The notes: a model not told the origin generated them from the sequence alone. Shown: positions 31,900-40,697, numbered from the stretch's first letter. The stretch: DNA of 64,000 nt from Epilithonimonas lactis (GCF_900110605.1 NZ_FOFI01000002.1:682001-746000); one strand, 5' to 3'. Made by a program: numbers and translations.

Positions 31900-33141
31900 A
31901 TGAATGATGATTTAAAAAAACAGCAACTTCGCAATCACAAAATGCTGGCTACAGGATTATTTATCTTGATGGCAGTTGTCTTTGTGGCAATGACAATTTT
32001 ACAAAAGCAAAATCCTTCGCATTGGATCGGTTACATTCGGGCTTTTTCCGAAGCAGCGATGGTTGGGGCTTTGGCAGATTGGTTTGCTGTGACAGCGCTT
32101 TTCAATTATCCTTTGGGAATCAAAATTCCACACACTAATTTGATCGAGAATTCTAAAGAGAAGATTGGCGACAACTTGGGAAATTTCGTGGTGGAAAATT
32201 TTCTTTCGCCTCAAAATATCAGGCCTTATATTCAAAAACTAAAAGTTTCGGTTTACGCTGGCGAATGGCTTTCAAAAGAGAGAAATCAAACTGTTTTGAT
32301 CAATGAATTGTCATCCATTTTAATTAATATCATCAACAAGTTGGATGATGAAGCAGTCGTGAAATTCATTACGAACAAAGCCGAGGAGATGGCGGATTCC
32401 ATCAAGCTCAATTCAATCATCGGAAACGGGATCGAATATATCCTTAATAAAAACGACCATCAAAGATTGATCACGGGACTTAGTTCTCAGATCAAAAATT
32501 ACATTCTGGAAAATCAGCAACTGGTTACAGAACGCGTGGAAAGGGAAAGTTTCTTCTTCATTCCAAAATCGGTGGATTCCAAAATATCAGAAAAGATCAC
32601 CAAAGGTCTGAGTGATTATTTCAGAGAAGTGGAAGAGGATTTAAAACATCCTTTGAGAACGGAAATCACAAACAAGATTTTCGAATTTTCAAAAGAACTA
32701 AAAGAAGAACCAAAGTGGGAATCGGAATTTGAAACCATAAAATCTGAGTTTCTGCAAGGCGAAAAACTGAATCAATATTCCAATGACATCTGGCAATCTT
32801 TAAAATCATCTTTAATAACAGAATTGACGGATCAAGACTCCAAACTCAAATCTTACATCAAAAAGAATCTGGACGAGTTCGTGTCTAATCTTCAAAACGA
32901 TGAGCAATTCCAAAACCGAATTGATAGCTGGGTGCGATTGACCGCTTACAAATACATTCTGAAAAACACCAAAGGTTTCGGCGAGTTGATCAGCACAACT
33001 GTTGGGAATTGGGAAGGAAAAGAACTCAGCAGAAAGCTAGAATTGGAAGTAGGGAAAGACCTTCAGTTTATCCGGATCAACGGAACTATCGTTGGTGGTC
33101 TGGTTGGATTGATCATTTATACAGTTGCACATTTTATATAA
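31900..33141 (+). CDS. DUF445 family membrane protein
   Basis: 413 aa. There is one membrane helix near the N-terminus (about 17-36), then the family motif GYIRAFSEAAMVGALADWFAVTALF (two parts, about 43-67) followed by FNYPLGIKIPHT. A long helical, charged middle part follows, with a final C-terminal membrane helix (TIVGGLVGLIIYTV). The function is unknown; YheB-like relatives exist. The start was set at MNDDLKKQQLRNH because a promoter element precedes it. It ends at a shared terminator. Confidence 0.9.
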   Translation: MNDDLKKQQLRNHKMLATGLFILMAVVFVAMTILQKQNPSHWIGYIRAFSEAAMVGALADWFAVTALFNYPLGIKIPHTNLIENSKEKIGDNLGNFVVENFLSPQNIRPYIQKLKVSVYAGEWLSKERNQTVLINELSSILINIINKLDDEAVVKFITNKAEEMADSIKLNSIIGNGIEYILNKNDHQRLITGLSSQIKNYILENQQLVTERVERESFFFIPKSVDSKISEKITKGLSDYFREVEEDLKHPLRTEITNKIFEFSKELKEEPKWESEFETIKSEFLQGEKLNQYSNDIWQSLKSSLITELTDQDSKLKSYIKKNLDEFVSNLQNDEQFQNRIDSWVRLTAYKYILKNTKGFGELISTTVGNWEGKELSRKLELEVGKDLQFIRINGTIVGGLVGLIIYTVAHFI

Positions 33142-33142
33142 A

Positions 33143-33168
33143 AAAAGCCTCCAAATTAGGAGGCTTTT
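33143..33168. terminator. Bidirectional terminator between the DUF445 and DUF6909-like genes
   Basis: AAAAGCCTCC and GGAGGCTTTT, perfect 10 bp arms with a 6 nt loop, starting two bases after the DUF445 stop. Confidence 0.85.
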
Positions 33169-33173
33169 AATTT

Positions 33174-34841
33174 TTATTTCTGTTCAAGAATTTTCTCGAT
33201 GATTTTATGTGTAATCATATAAGTTGGTTTCACACCGGTCAATCCAAGTCCGCCGGAAGATAGTGTACTTCCCGTTTCCAAAGGATTATCCGAAGCGTAA
33301 TAAGCGTACATCACGAATAGATCAGGAGAAATGTGATGACGGATTTTGCTCGCTACCTGAATGGCTTTCTGGTAATGCGCGCCTTCCATTTCTAGTCCGA
33401 TCGCTTTCCAAGACGTGGTCATAAAGTAAGACAAAATATCTTTGTTTTGAAGCGATGTTCCCAAAACGGTCACCATTGGCCCTTCAAAAGCTTTCACTTC
33501 ATCATCTACAAAGTCTTCCAGTTTCAAAGCATTCTCGAATGTATAATTGTCTGCCGTTCCTTCGAAGATGTGAGACGTCGGAATCATAATGTCGCCTTTT
33601 CCGCCAGTCAAGATTCCGGCTTTTCCCATAATGGAAACAGATTTTACTTTCATCATATAAACTTCGCCGTTGACTTCGTAAGGTCTAAGCAATTCGTCCA
33701 TCACCTCAAAAGCCTGTTCTCCAAAAGCGTAATCGAAAACCAAGATCACATCGTCACCTTTGAATTTCTGTCCCGCGAAAACCGAATTTTTAAGTTCAGT
33801 CTTAGCAAGGTCGATGATCTGAACATCGATATTACTTCCGCTGTGATCATCGATGTAGATCATTCCTTCTTTCAAGGCGTGGTCTAGAACTTTGGTTTGA
33901 AGGTCTTTTTTATTACTAATGTCTGCAAACAGTTTGTAATCAACTTCTTTCGTTCCTTTTTTACTTAGTGCATCGTTGGCAAAAAGCATATTCTTCACTG
34001 AGTGCATATTCGCACTGATGATGTGAAGTGGTCTCATGTGAAGATTATTCTCTACTAAAACCTGCTTGATCTTGTTTGCCCATTTCTCTCCGAAAAGGTG
34101 GTGGCCAACTCTTTCTTGTAATATTGATGAAAAATAGATCTCTCTTTCACTCACCTCTTTCCAATCGGTCAAACTCACTTGTCCTAACCAATAGATGATC
34201 TTGAACAAACGGTCAGGATTGTTGTCATCGCCGAAGCTGTTATAAGCGTTCAGAGTTTCATCAAAGGTCCTTCCCAAGAAAGAAGAAAGATGGATCAATG
34301 CCACTTCTTTTTCTTTTCGGCTGTGTTTTTTCTCGCCTTTCGCAACCTCTTCAATGATTTTCCAGATGCGTCTTGGTCGTCCATCTTCGCTTAGGTCAAA
34401 ACCGATGTTTCTGATTTTGTCAGCTTCAAGATATAAGAAGGTAAGGTGAGTTAGAATATCGTAGATCTCAGAACGTCCCAATAGAACTTCGATGTTCATT
34501 TGGTGTTCGTCAATTCTGTAGCAATTTCTACGTCTTTTCTTTGGAACGATTGGTTCGAAGCTTCCTTTATCAAAACCTTCGTCAGAAGTTAAATGAATGA
34601 AAGAACATTCCTCGATGCCTTCCGGAAGACGGTCAAGAACATAAAGTAAACCGTCCAGCTCTATCTTGTTGGGAATGCTCATACTTCCGTAGATCTCGGG
34701 ATTGATGACCATTAAGAGTTTTCTTAATGACTCGCCCGAAACACCTGAAGGTTTGAAAAATCCTCTGTAAAATAAGTGTCGCATAGACACATATAATCTT
34801 TCGATAGCCTCTGTGGTTTCTCTTGCTCTTGAATTTGCCAT
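33174..34841 (-). CDS. Large protein with nucleoside-phosphorylase-like C-terminus (DUF6909-like)
   Basis: 555 aa soluble protein, conserved in flavobacteria and perhaps named DUF6909 (from memory). The N-terminal half (to about 290) is helical and unrecognised. The C-terminal half looks like a nucleoside phosphorylase/nucleosidase fold: GKAGILTGGKGDIMIPT resembles the G-x-x-x-x-GD-phi-phi-P segment of AMP nucleosidase and MTAP-type enzymes, and AIGLEMEGAHYQKAIQ matches the MEGA substrate motif, followed by YYASDNP where the family has a catalytic Asp. A nucleoside- or nucleotide-binding or cleaving role is an inference. Monocistronic; TAACTTCG upstream is a near -7 match. Confidence 0.8.
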   Translation of the reverse strand: MANSRARETTEAIERLYVSMRHLFYRGFFKPSGVSGESLRKLLMVINPEIYGSMSIPNKIELDGLLYVLDRLPEGIEECSFIHLTSDEGFDKGSFEPIVPKKRRRNCYRIDEHQMNIEVLLGRSEIYDILTHLTFLYLEADKIRNIGFDLSEDGRPRRIWKIIEEVAKGEKKHSRKEKEVALIHLSSFLGRTFDETLNAYNSFGDDNNPDRLFKIIYWLGQVSLTDWKEVSEREIYFSSILQERVGHHLFGEKWANKIKQVLVENNLHMRPLHIISANMHSVKNMLFANDALSKKGTKEVDYKLFADISNKKDLQTKVLDHALKEGMIYIDDHSGSNIDVQIIDLAKTELKNSVFAGQKFKGDDVILVFDYAFGEQAFEVMDELLRPYEVNGEVYMMKVKSVSIMGKAGILTGGKGDIMIPTSHIFEGTADNYTFENALKLEDFVDDEVKAFEGPMVTVLGTSLQNKDILSYFMTTSWKAIGLEMEGAHYQKAIQVASKIRHHISPDLFVMYAYYASDNPLETGSTLSSGGLGLTGVKPTYMITHKIIEKILEQK

Positions 34842-35157
34842 ATATTAAAATTTTTATAAAAGTCTGCGAAGTTACGAAATTTAATTTAAATAATTAATTT
34901 ATTGATTTTCAGATGTTTGATTATGTACTTTGTAAATCTGCAATCGGTCTTAAAATTAATATTTCTCCCTAATACTGAGAAAGGATTCTTAAAATAAATT
35001 TTATTCATATTTCAGTAACAATAATAAAACACGATTCTTTTTATTTTTAATTTAATCAGTATTAATTTTAAAGGGGTCTTTTTCAAAATAGAATTTAAAT
35101 TATGTTAAAGAGTGTTTAAAATTTCAGGGGTAAATTAATTTTGATTTAATTTTTTTG
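34842..35157. other. AT-rich divergent intergenic region before the glutamine synthetase gene
   Basis: Separates the minus-strand phosphorylase-like gene from the plus-strand glnN. It is almost pure AT with many short A and T runs. Apart from one near -7 match for the minus gene and the glnN promoter at its right edge, no repeats, RNA gene or frame is seen. Its length suggests room for regulator binding at glnN. Confidence 0.4.
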
Positions 35158-35165
35158 TAAATTTG
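35158..35165 (+). promoter_or_regulatory. Promoter -7 element (TAAATTTG) of glnN
   Basis: An exact TAnnTTTG match, 24 nt before the glnN ATG. It overlaps an in-frame TTG that would add nine residues, so the ATG start is preferred. Confidence 0.55.
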
Positions 35166-35189
35166 CCACGTTTAAAAAAACAAACTTTT

Positions 35190-37388
35190 ATGTCAACACT
35201 AAGATTTAAAGCTCTGGCAGAACTTCCGTTCAGAAATTACAGACAAGACAACGCGATCGATGTTCCGTCAAAATTGTCGGAATTGTTTTGCCAAAACGTT
35301 TTCTCAGAAGAAACAATGAGAGAATATTTGACAAAAGAAGCATTCAACTCTATTTTGGATGCCATTAGAAAAGGTGCAAAGATCCAAAGACATATTGCCG
35401 ACCAGGTTGCAGTTGCAATGAAAGATTGGGCAATGTCCAAAGGTGCCACTCATTATACACACTGGTTTCAGCCATTGACAGGTTCTACTGCAGAAAAACA
35501 CGATTCATTTTTCACGCCGATCGAAGGTGGAAGAGCGATCGAGAGATTCAGCGGTGCATTATTGATCCAACAGGAGCCGGACGCTTCTTCTTTCCCAAAT
35601 GGTGGAATCAGAAACACGTTCGAAGCAAGAGGATATACGGCTTGGGACCCAACGTCTCCAGCTTTCATTATGGGAACTACGCTTTGTATTCCTTCTATCT
35701 TCATTTCTTACACTGGTGAGACTTTAGATTATAAAGCACCATTGTTGAGAGCATTGAACGCGGTTGACGAAGCAGCGACTGATGTTTGTAAAGCTTATTT
35801 TGATAAAAATGTAAACAAAGTTTCTCCAACATTGGGTTGGGAGCAAGAATATTTCTTGGTAGATACGGCTTTGTATCAATCTCGTCCAGATTTGGTTTTG
35901 ACAGGTAAAACTTTGCTTGGACATTCTCCAGCAAAAGGTCAGCAGTTGGATGATCATTATTTTGGTTCAATTCCAACTAGAGTAATGAATTATATGAAGG
36001 AGTTGGAAATCGAATGTATGAAGTTGGGAATTCCTGTAACCACGCGTCACAACGAGGTTGCTCCAAACCAATTCGAGTTGGCGCCAATGTTTGAAGAAGC
36101 GAATGTTGCGGTTGACCATAATTCATTATTGATGGATATTATGGCGAGAATTGCGCACAAGCACCACTTCAGCATTTTGTTCCACGAAAAACCATTCGCT
36201 GGTGTGAACGGAAGTGGAAAACACAACAACTGGAGTTTAGCGACCGACACTGGCGAAAACCTTTTGAGCCCAGGAAAAAATCCTAAGAAAAACCTTCAGT
36301 TCTTGACATTCTTCGTGAATACTTTGAAAGCCGTTCACGATTATGCCGATTTATTGAGAGCATCTATCGCATCAGCAAGCAACGACCACAGATTGGGAGC
36401 CAATGAAGCGCCACCAGCAATTATTTCCGCATTCATCGGAAGTCAGTTGTTCAGAGTTTTGGAAGAATTGGAAAAAGTGACTGATGGAAAATTATCTCCA
36501 GAAGAAAAAACCGATTTGAAACTTAACGTTGTTGGAAAAATCCCTGAGATTCTTTTGGATAATACCGACAGAAACAGAACTTCACCATTTGCCTTCACTG
36601 GAAACAAATTTGAGATCCGTGCTGTTGGTTCTTCCGCAAACTGTGCCGAAGTAATGACGGTGATGAACGTGATCGCTGCAAAACAATTGAAAGTATTCAA
36701 AGGAGAAGTAGATGCGTTAATCGAGAAAGGCTTGAAAAAAGACGAAGCGATCTTCAACATACTTCGTGAGTATATCAAGGACTGCAAAAGCATCATGTTC
36801 GAAGGTGACGGATATTCCGAGGATTGGGCGGTTGAAGCTGAAAAGAGAGGTTTGAACAACTTGAAAACGACGCCTGAAGCTTTGAAGCAAGAACTTAACA
36901 AAAAGTTCGTTGACCTTTACGAAGAGTTGGGGATCTATTCTCACAGAGAGTTCGAAGCAAGAAACGAGATCAAACTAGAAAAATATTCTACAGTAATCGA
37001 TATCGAAGGAAGGGTTTTGGCAGACATTGCGAGAAACCATATTATTCCTGCGGCGCTTAATTATCAAAACAGATTGATCGAGAATGTTAGAGGTCTTAAG
37101 GAGATCTTCAGCGAGAAAGAATTCAAGACTTTGGCAAAAGAGCAATTGAGCTTGATCTCTCAAATTTCTGAGAACGTTTCCCAAATCAAAGTTGGCGTAG
37201 ACGATCTTCTTGAAGCAAGAGGCAAAGCGAAAAAAACATCAGGAAGCCAAGAACAGGCAGAAGCATATTGTAGCAGCGTTATTCCTTTGTTCGACGTGAT
37301 TAGAGAAGGTTCTGATGCTTTGGAAATGATGGTAGATGACGAGCTTTGGCCAATGACCAAGTATAGAGAATTGTTATTTACGAGATAG
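35190..37388 (+). CDS. glnN: Glutamine synthetase type III
   Basis: 732 aa GSIII, the large dodecameric form common in Bacteroidetes. It makes glutamine from glutamate, ammonia and ATP. It shows the type III N-terminus (MSTLRFKALAELPFRNYRQ), LGWEQEYFLVD (metal-binding Glu), RHNEVAPNQFELAP and NGSGKHNNWSL (nucleotide and glutamate binding), NDHRLGANEAPPA and the RNRTSPFAFTG-type adenylate region (NRTSPFAFTGNKFEIRAVG). Length and start match the family. The AT-rich upstream region and strong terminator show it is a single-gene unit. Confidence 0.96.
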   Translation: MSTLRFKALAELPFRNYRQDNAIDVPSKLSELFCQNVFSEETMREYLTKEAFNSILDAIRKGAKIQRHIADQVAVAMKDWAMSKGATHYTHWFQPLTGSTAEKHDSFFTPIEGGRAIERFSGALLIQQEPDASSFPNGGIRNTFEARGYTAWDPTSPAFIMGTTLCIPSIFISYTGETLDYKAPLLRALNAVDEAATDVCKAYFDKNVNKVSPTLGWEQEYFLVDTALYQSRPDLVLTGKTLLGHSPAKGQQLDDHYFGSIPTRVMNYMKELEIECMKLGIPVTTRHNEVAPNQFELAPMFEEANVAVDHNSLLMDIMARIAHKHHFSILFHEKPFAGVNGSGKHNNWSLATDTGENLLSPGKNPKKNLQFLTFFVNTLKAVHDYADLLRASIASASNDHRLGANEAPPAIISAFIGSQLFRVLEELEKVTDGKLSPEEKTDLKLNVVGKIPEILLDNTDRNRTSPFAFTGNKFEIRAVGSSANCAEVMTVMNVIAAKQLKVFKGEVDALIEKGLKKDEAIFNILREYIKDCKSIMFEGDGYSEDWAVEAEKRGLNNLKTTPEALKQELNKKFVDLYEELGIYSHREFEARNEIKLEKYSTVIDIEGRVLADIARNHIIPAALNYQNRLIENVRGLKEIFSEKEFKTLAKEQLSLISQISENVSQIKVGVDDLLEARGKAKKTSGSQEQAEAYCSSVIPLFDVIREGSDALEMMVDDELWPMTKYRELLFTR

Positions 37389-37426
37389 ACAAACTCGAAA
37401 ACGTTAAAGTATCTTAACTAAAAATA

Positions 37427-37469
37427 AAAGCGCAAAGTCTAAATAAAGGCTTTGCGCTTTGTTTTTCTT
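37427..37469 (+). terminator. Intrinsic terminator of glnN
   Basis: AAAGCGCAAAG and CTTTGCGCTTT pair with a 12 nt loop and are followed by GTTTTTCTTT. Confidence 0.85.
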
Positions 37470-37552
37470 TAACATTCCGCGTAAGACTGTTAAAATATGT
37501 TAAACCGAAGAGATGCCAGTTTGAATTGGGAGACCCTTCCAAGAGTAATGGC

Positions 37553-37560
37553 TAAATTTG
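37553..37560 (+). promoter_or_regulatory. Promoter -7 element (TAAATTTG) of the NlpC/P60 gene
   Basis: An exact TAnnTTTG match with a TTG 24 nt upstream (37526-37528), slightly outside the common spacer. It lies 50 nt before the ATG. Confidence 0.5.
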
Positions 37561-37610
37561 CTATGCAATCACAAAAAACCTACTCAAGTTTAACAAATAA
37601 TTAAATATAT

Positions 37611-38267
37611 ATGAAGAAAAGAGTTCTAGTTTATTTCTTATTTGTAGCCACATTCTTTTCACTGCAATCTTGCGTTTCCAACTATGTGGTTTCTAATACA
37701 CAAACATACAAAAGCGATGCCAAGTTTGCATCCGTAAATGTTAAACCAGTTACCAATAATTCTAACAACAACAAAGGTCAACAAGTCTTAGCAGCAATCG
37801 CTAATACCAACGACGTGATCAAAAGATCGGCCATAGAAAATGCCATCAGACACAGCAACACCATCGATAACATCCTATCCGAAGCTGAAAGTTACCTAGG
37901 AACTCCTTACAGATACGGAGGGACTTCCAGAAGCGGAATAGATTGTTCAGCGTTCGTGTTGTCCGTATTTGGAGCAGCAGCTGGCATGGATCTTCCAAGA
38001 GTTGCAGCAGACCAGTCACAGGAAGGCGATTCTGTAGACAGAAGCGAATTACAGAAAGGAGATTTGGTATTCTTCTCACATGGCAGAAGGATCTCACACG
38101 TTGGGATCGTAGAAGAGGTAACAGCAGACGGACAGATCAAATTCATCCACGCTGCAACATCAAAAGGCGTCATGGTTTCATCATTGGATGACAACTATTG
38201 GGGACCAAAATTCAGATTCGCTAAGCGAGTTGTAAGAGAAGACAGATTAAGTGTATTAAATAATTAG
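37611..38267 (+). CDS. NlpC/P60 family lipoprotein (C40 peptidase)
   Basis: 218 aa cell-wall hydrolase. The lipoprotein signal ends FSLQSC (Cys21), followed by an Asn-rich linker (about 45-60) and an NlpC/P60 domain from about 85. The catalytic Cys112 is in GIDCSAFVLSVFG, the His in RISHVGIV and the third residue His in FIHAATSKG. Such enzymes cleave peptide stems of peptidoglycan between D-Glu and diamino acid. It is monocistronic with its own promoter and terminator. Confidence 0.93.
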   Translation: MKKRVLVYFLFVATFFSLQSCVSNYVVSNTQTYKSDAKFASVNVKPVTNNSNNNKGQQVLAAIANTNDVIKRSAIENAIRHSNTIDNILSEAESYLGTPYRYGGTSRSGIDCSAFVLSVFGAAAGMDLPRVAADQSQEGDSVDRSELQKGDLVFFSHGRRISHVGIVEEVTADGQIKFIHAATSKGVMVSSLDDNYWGPKFRFAKRVVREDRLSVLNN

Positions 38268-38286
38268 AGAGACTGAAAATATTCAG

Positions 38287-38319
38287 AAAAAACCTCAGAA
38301 TCCATTTCTGAGGTTTTTT
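38287..38319 (+). terminator. Intrinsic terminator of the NlpC/P60 gene
   Basis: AAAAAACCTCAGAA and TTCTGAGGTTTTTT, perfect 14 bp arms with a 5 nt loop. Confidence 0.88.
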
Positions 38320-38385
38320 ATTTTATAAACTCAAAAGAATATTTGTACAAGACCTCTCCAACTCTCCAACCCTCCAACTCACCTT

Positions 38386-38482
38386 TAGGAGCTATTTCCC
38401 GCTATCCGCTATTACTCCTCGCGCCATCGCTTTTCCCATCGCCTGCTGTGGGGTAACCGCTACTATCGGGGCTATGGGTTTC
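38386..38482 (+). repeat. Intergenic repeat family 2, copy 2
   Basis: Nearly identical over about 97 bp to 18526-18623, in the same orientation. Scattered substitutions are the only differences seen. Flanked by a short CTCTCCAAC tandem (about 38355-38379). No conserved frame. Confidence 0.85.
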
Positions 38483-38514
38483 GTTAGTTAAATATTGCTT
38501 TGTCAATCATTACA

Positions 38515-38590
38515 ACACTTCGACTGATCTCAGTTGTGGCAATGTGATAGCATAGTTTTACTAAATGTGTCAGACTGAGCGAAGTCGAAT
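38515..38590. repeat. Imperfect palindrome of the CTTCGACT...AGTCGAAT type
   Basis: The left arm (CTTCGACTGATCTCAGT) and right arm (ACTGAGCGAAGTCGAAT) pair with few mismatches around a 30 nt AT-rich centre. It sits just after the stop of the minus-strand kinase gene and could act as a terminator for it. Elements of the CTTCGACT...CTCAGT kind are widespread in flavobacteria (recalled, not checked). Confidence 0.6.
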
Positions 38591-38598
38591 CCTTTATT

Positions 38599-39615
38599 TT
38601 AGTCAATGATCATATCCTCGATCTTAGCTTGTACTTCTGGACTTTTCAATCTCAGAATGAGAAAGTATAACTCCGGGAAATTTTGAGAGATCTGGTTCCA
38701 GGTTTGATTCAGCTCAGAAATATTCTCAATACCTTGGAAAAGACTGCCCAAAAAGTGCGATTTTCTCTGGATCAAACCTCGGAATCCATAAGCGCCCAAA
38801 ACCTGCAAAAATCGCATCATTTTCATCCAATTGAAAGATTCCTTCAAAGCTTCTCTATCAGTCTCATTTTCCCAGAATGATAAATAATACGCCAGCATTT
38901 CTTCTTTGAAATCAGTCGGAAAATTGGCCTTCGCCTGGTAAAGGAACGAGATTACATCGTAACCAGCTGGTCCTTCCATAGCAGATTGATAATCAATGAA
39001 AAAAACCTCATCATCGTTGTCCTCCAAAATATTCCTGGACTGGAAATCCCGAATCATCAAAACCTTCGGCTCCAATTGCTGGATAACCTTCGATATTCGC
39101 TTGAATTCCTTTAGCAACGTCGATTTATGATATTCGATTTCCAAAACATCGATCAAGAAATTTTTGAAGTAATATAGATCATGCGTGATTGGCAGGTCAT
39201 CATAACTTTCATATTCGAAACTATTTCGGAAATCTACCTTCCCTAAAGTCTTGGCCTGCAATTCATAAAGTGCTTTCAAACTTTTCTTTACCAGATTTTT
39301 CACACGTTCAGATAAACCTTCTTGCGCAATCACTTCAGATAAGGTCTGACTTCCAAGAAATTCCTGAACGTACAGGTCTCTTTCTTCATTGATCAGCAAA
39401 ACCTTTGGTGTATTGAGATCCAGCTCATTAAACAAATTTGAAAAATAAAAAAATGCTTCATTCTCAAGATTGTTTTCGTTGTAGGTCACCACATATTTTT
39501 TTCCTTCAGAAGAAGCGATGTAATTGATCCTTGACGATCCACTTTGCGGAAGAGCGGTGAATGAATCGGCGTTGTGGCCTAAAAAATGCTCTAAAAATTC
39601 CTGATGTTGCTGCAT
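38599..39615 (-). CDS. Aminoglycoside-phosphotransferase-fold small-molecule kinase
   Basis: 338 aa APH-like protein. The catalytic loop is IRDFQSRN (Brenner-type HxDxxxxN with Arg in place of His), followed by the metal-binding FIDYQSAMEGPAGYDV. Sequence style is close to AmgK-type amino-sugar kinases and choline-kinase-like proteins, so a cell-wall sugar substrate is possible but unproven. No nucleotidyltransferase (murU) gene is adjacent. It is divergent from xrtF across only 58 bp, and its -7 element is 4 nt from the ATG. Confidence 0.85.
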   Translation of the reverse strand: MQQHQEFLEHFLGHNADSFTALPQSGSSRINYIASSEGKKYVVTYNENNLENEAFFYFSNLFNELDLNTPKVLLINEERDLYVQEFLGSQTLSEVIAQEGLSERVKNLVKKSLKALYELQAKTLGKVDFRNSFEYESYDDLPITHDLYYFKNFLIDVLEIEYHKSTLLKEFKRISKVIQQLEPKVLMIRDFQSRNILEDNDDEVFFIDYQSAMEGPAGYDVISFLYQAKANFPTDFKEEMLAYYLSFWENETDREALKESFNWMKMMRFLQVLGAYGFRGLIQRKSHFLGSLFQGIENISELNQTWNQISQNFPELYFLILRLKSPEVQAKIEDMIID

Positions 39616-39619
39616 ATGA

Positions 39620-39668
39620 CAAAGTTAATTAATAATAGAATTTGAAACCACGAAATAATGTAATTTTG
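39620..39668. promoter_or_regulatory. Back-to-back promoters of the APH-like kinase and xrtF
   Basis: Minus strand: TAACTTTG (39627-39620), 4 nt before the kinase ATG. Plus strand: TAATTTTG (39661-39668), 5 nt before the xrtF ATG, with TTTG at 39641-39644 upstream. Both are exact TAnnTTTG matches, and both genes would have leaderless or very short leaders. Confidence 0.6.
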
Positions 39669-39673
39669 CATCG

Positions 39674-40204
39674 ATGAAAGATTTTTTGCCGGTTCTAAAG
39701 ATTTTGTTGAGATTCGTGGTGATCTATATCGTTTTTGTATTGCTTTACCAGTTGTACTTGAATGGCTATGAGAATGATGTGGTGGATCCATTCACGAGAT
39801 GGGTGGCGAAACAAGTGGCTTTCCTACAAGATTTTTTCGGATTTCCAACGGTTTTGGTTGACAATCTGAAACTTCACAGTGTGCTTTTCCAGACAAATGG
39901 AGAATTCACGACGAGAATGGTGGAAGGTTGTAACGTGATCTCTGTAGCAATACTTTTCGCAGCTTTCATATTTGCTTTTTACAAAGGCGCGAAAACCTTT
40001 CTTTACGTTACAGTTGGTTTGATCATTCTTCATATTCTTAATGTTTCAAGAATTGCGCTGCTGAATATCATTTACCTACAATATCCGCAGTATGCAAAGG
40101 CTGCTCACGATTACCTCTTCCCTGCGATCATCTATGGTGGTGTGATCATTCTTTGGTTGGTTTGGATCCAGTTTTTCGCTTTAAAGAAAGTTGAAAATGC
40201 TTAG
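39674..40204 (+). CDS. xrtF: Exosortase family protein XrtF
   Basis: 176 aa inner-membrane cysteine transpeptidase of the exosortase/archaeosortase type. The catalytic triad is visible: Cys86 in VEGCNVISV, Arg126 in NVSRIALLN and His145 in HDYLFPAII, each at the end of a membrane helix. Exosortases cleave C-terminal sorting signals; substrates of XrtF are largely unknown and none is obvious in this window. It overlaps the partner gene by 8 bp. Confidence 0.92.
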   Translation: MKDFLPVLKILLRFVVIYIVFVLLYQLYLNGYENDVVDPFTRWVAKQVAFLQDFFGFPTVLVDNLKLHSVLFQTNGEFTTRMVEGCNVISVAILFAAFIFAFYKGAKTFLYVTVGLIILHILNVSRIALLNIIYLQYPQYAKAAHDYLFPAIIYGGVIILWLVWIQFFALKKVENA

Positions 40205-40628
40205 GTGGTTTTTAGTTTTGGTTGGCGTTTTCGGATTGATAGGAATCCGTGGATTGGAGGACAAGATCTTTTACGATCCGTTTTTATATTATTTCAAATC
40301 AGCTGATCATTATGCCATTTTCCCGAAGTTTGACTGGCTCAGATTGATTTTAAGTTATCTCTTCCGTTTCATTCTGAATGCCTTTTTCTCACTTTGGATC
40401 ATTCATTTTTTATTTCAAAATAAAGAATGGACAAAGCAGGCTTTGGTTTTGATCATTTTGATTTTTGTAATTGTTTTCCCTATTTATCTTCTTTGCATTT
40501 ACGACGAATTCCGGTTCGGATATCTGTTCTCTTTTTACATCAGACGGTTTGTGATCCAGCCTTTGACCTTGCTTCTCATTATTCCTATTTTTTACTATAG
40601 AAAAAGAACGCAAGACATTATTTCTTAA
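40197..40628 (+). CDS. Exosortase F system-associated membrane protein
   Basis: 143 aa hydrophobic protein with about four membrane helices, beginning MLRWFLVLVGVFGLIGIRG and bearing FYDPFLYYFK between helices one and two. It belongs to the family always found next to xrtF (TIGR04127 type, from memory). Its ATG overlaps the xrtF stop (ATGCTTAG), so the two are coupled; an in-frame TTG six bases earlier is less likely. The role is perhaps chaperoning or presenting XrtF substrates. Confidence 0.88.
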   Translation: MLRWFLVLVGVFGLIGIRGLEDKIFYDPFLYYFKSADHYAIFPKFDWLRLILSYLFRFILNAFFSLWIIHFLFQNKEWTKQALVLIILIFVIVFPIYLLCIYDEFRFGYLFSFYIRRFVIQPLTLLLIIPIFYYRKRTQDIIS

Positions 40629-40676
40629 GGACATATTAAATTATTTTGAGATTCGATTTTTTCAACGATAATTAAT

Positions 40677-40684
40677 TATATTTG
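40677..40684 (+). promoter_or_regulatory. Promoter -7 element (TATATTTG) of the lipoprotein/OMP pair
   Basis: An exact TAnnTTTG match 13 nt before the ATG. The spacing to any TTG upstream is poor. Confidence 0.45.
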
Positions 40685-40697
40685 AAAAAAACAACCC

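Noticed and set aside
35426-35719. Frames on both strands within glnN
   Set aside because: These overlap a highly conserved enzyme gene entirely and show no domain or codon signal of their own.
38599-39615. APH-fold protein as an aminoglycoside-resistance kinase
   Set aside because: The catalytic loop begins RDF, not HxD, and the sequence is nearer to amino-sugar or choline kinase-like proteins; no resistance context is present.
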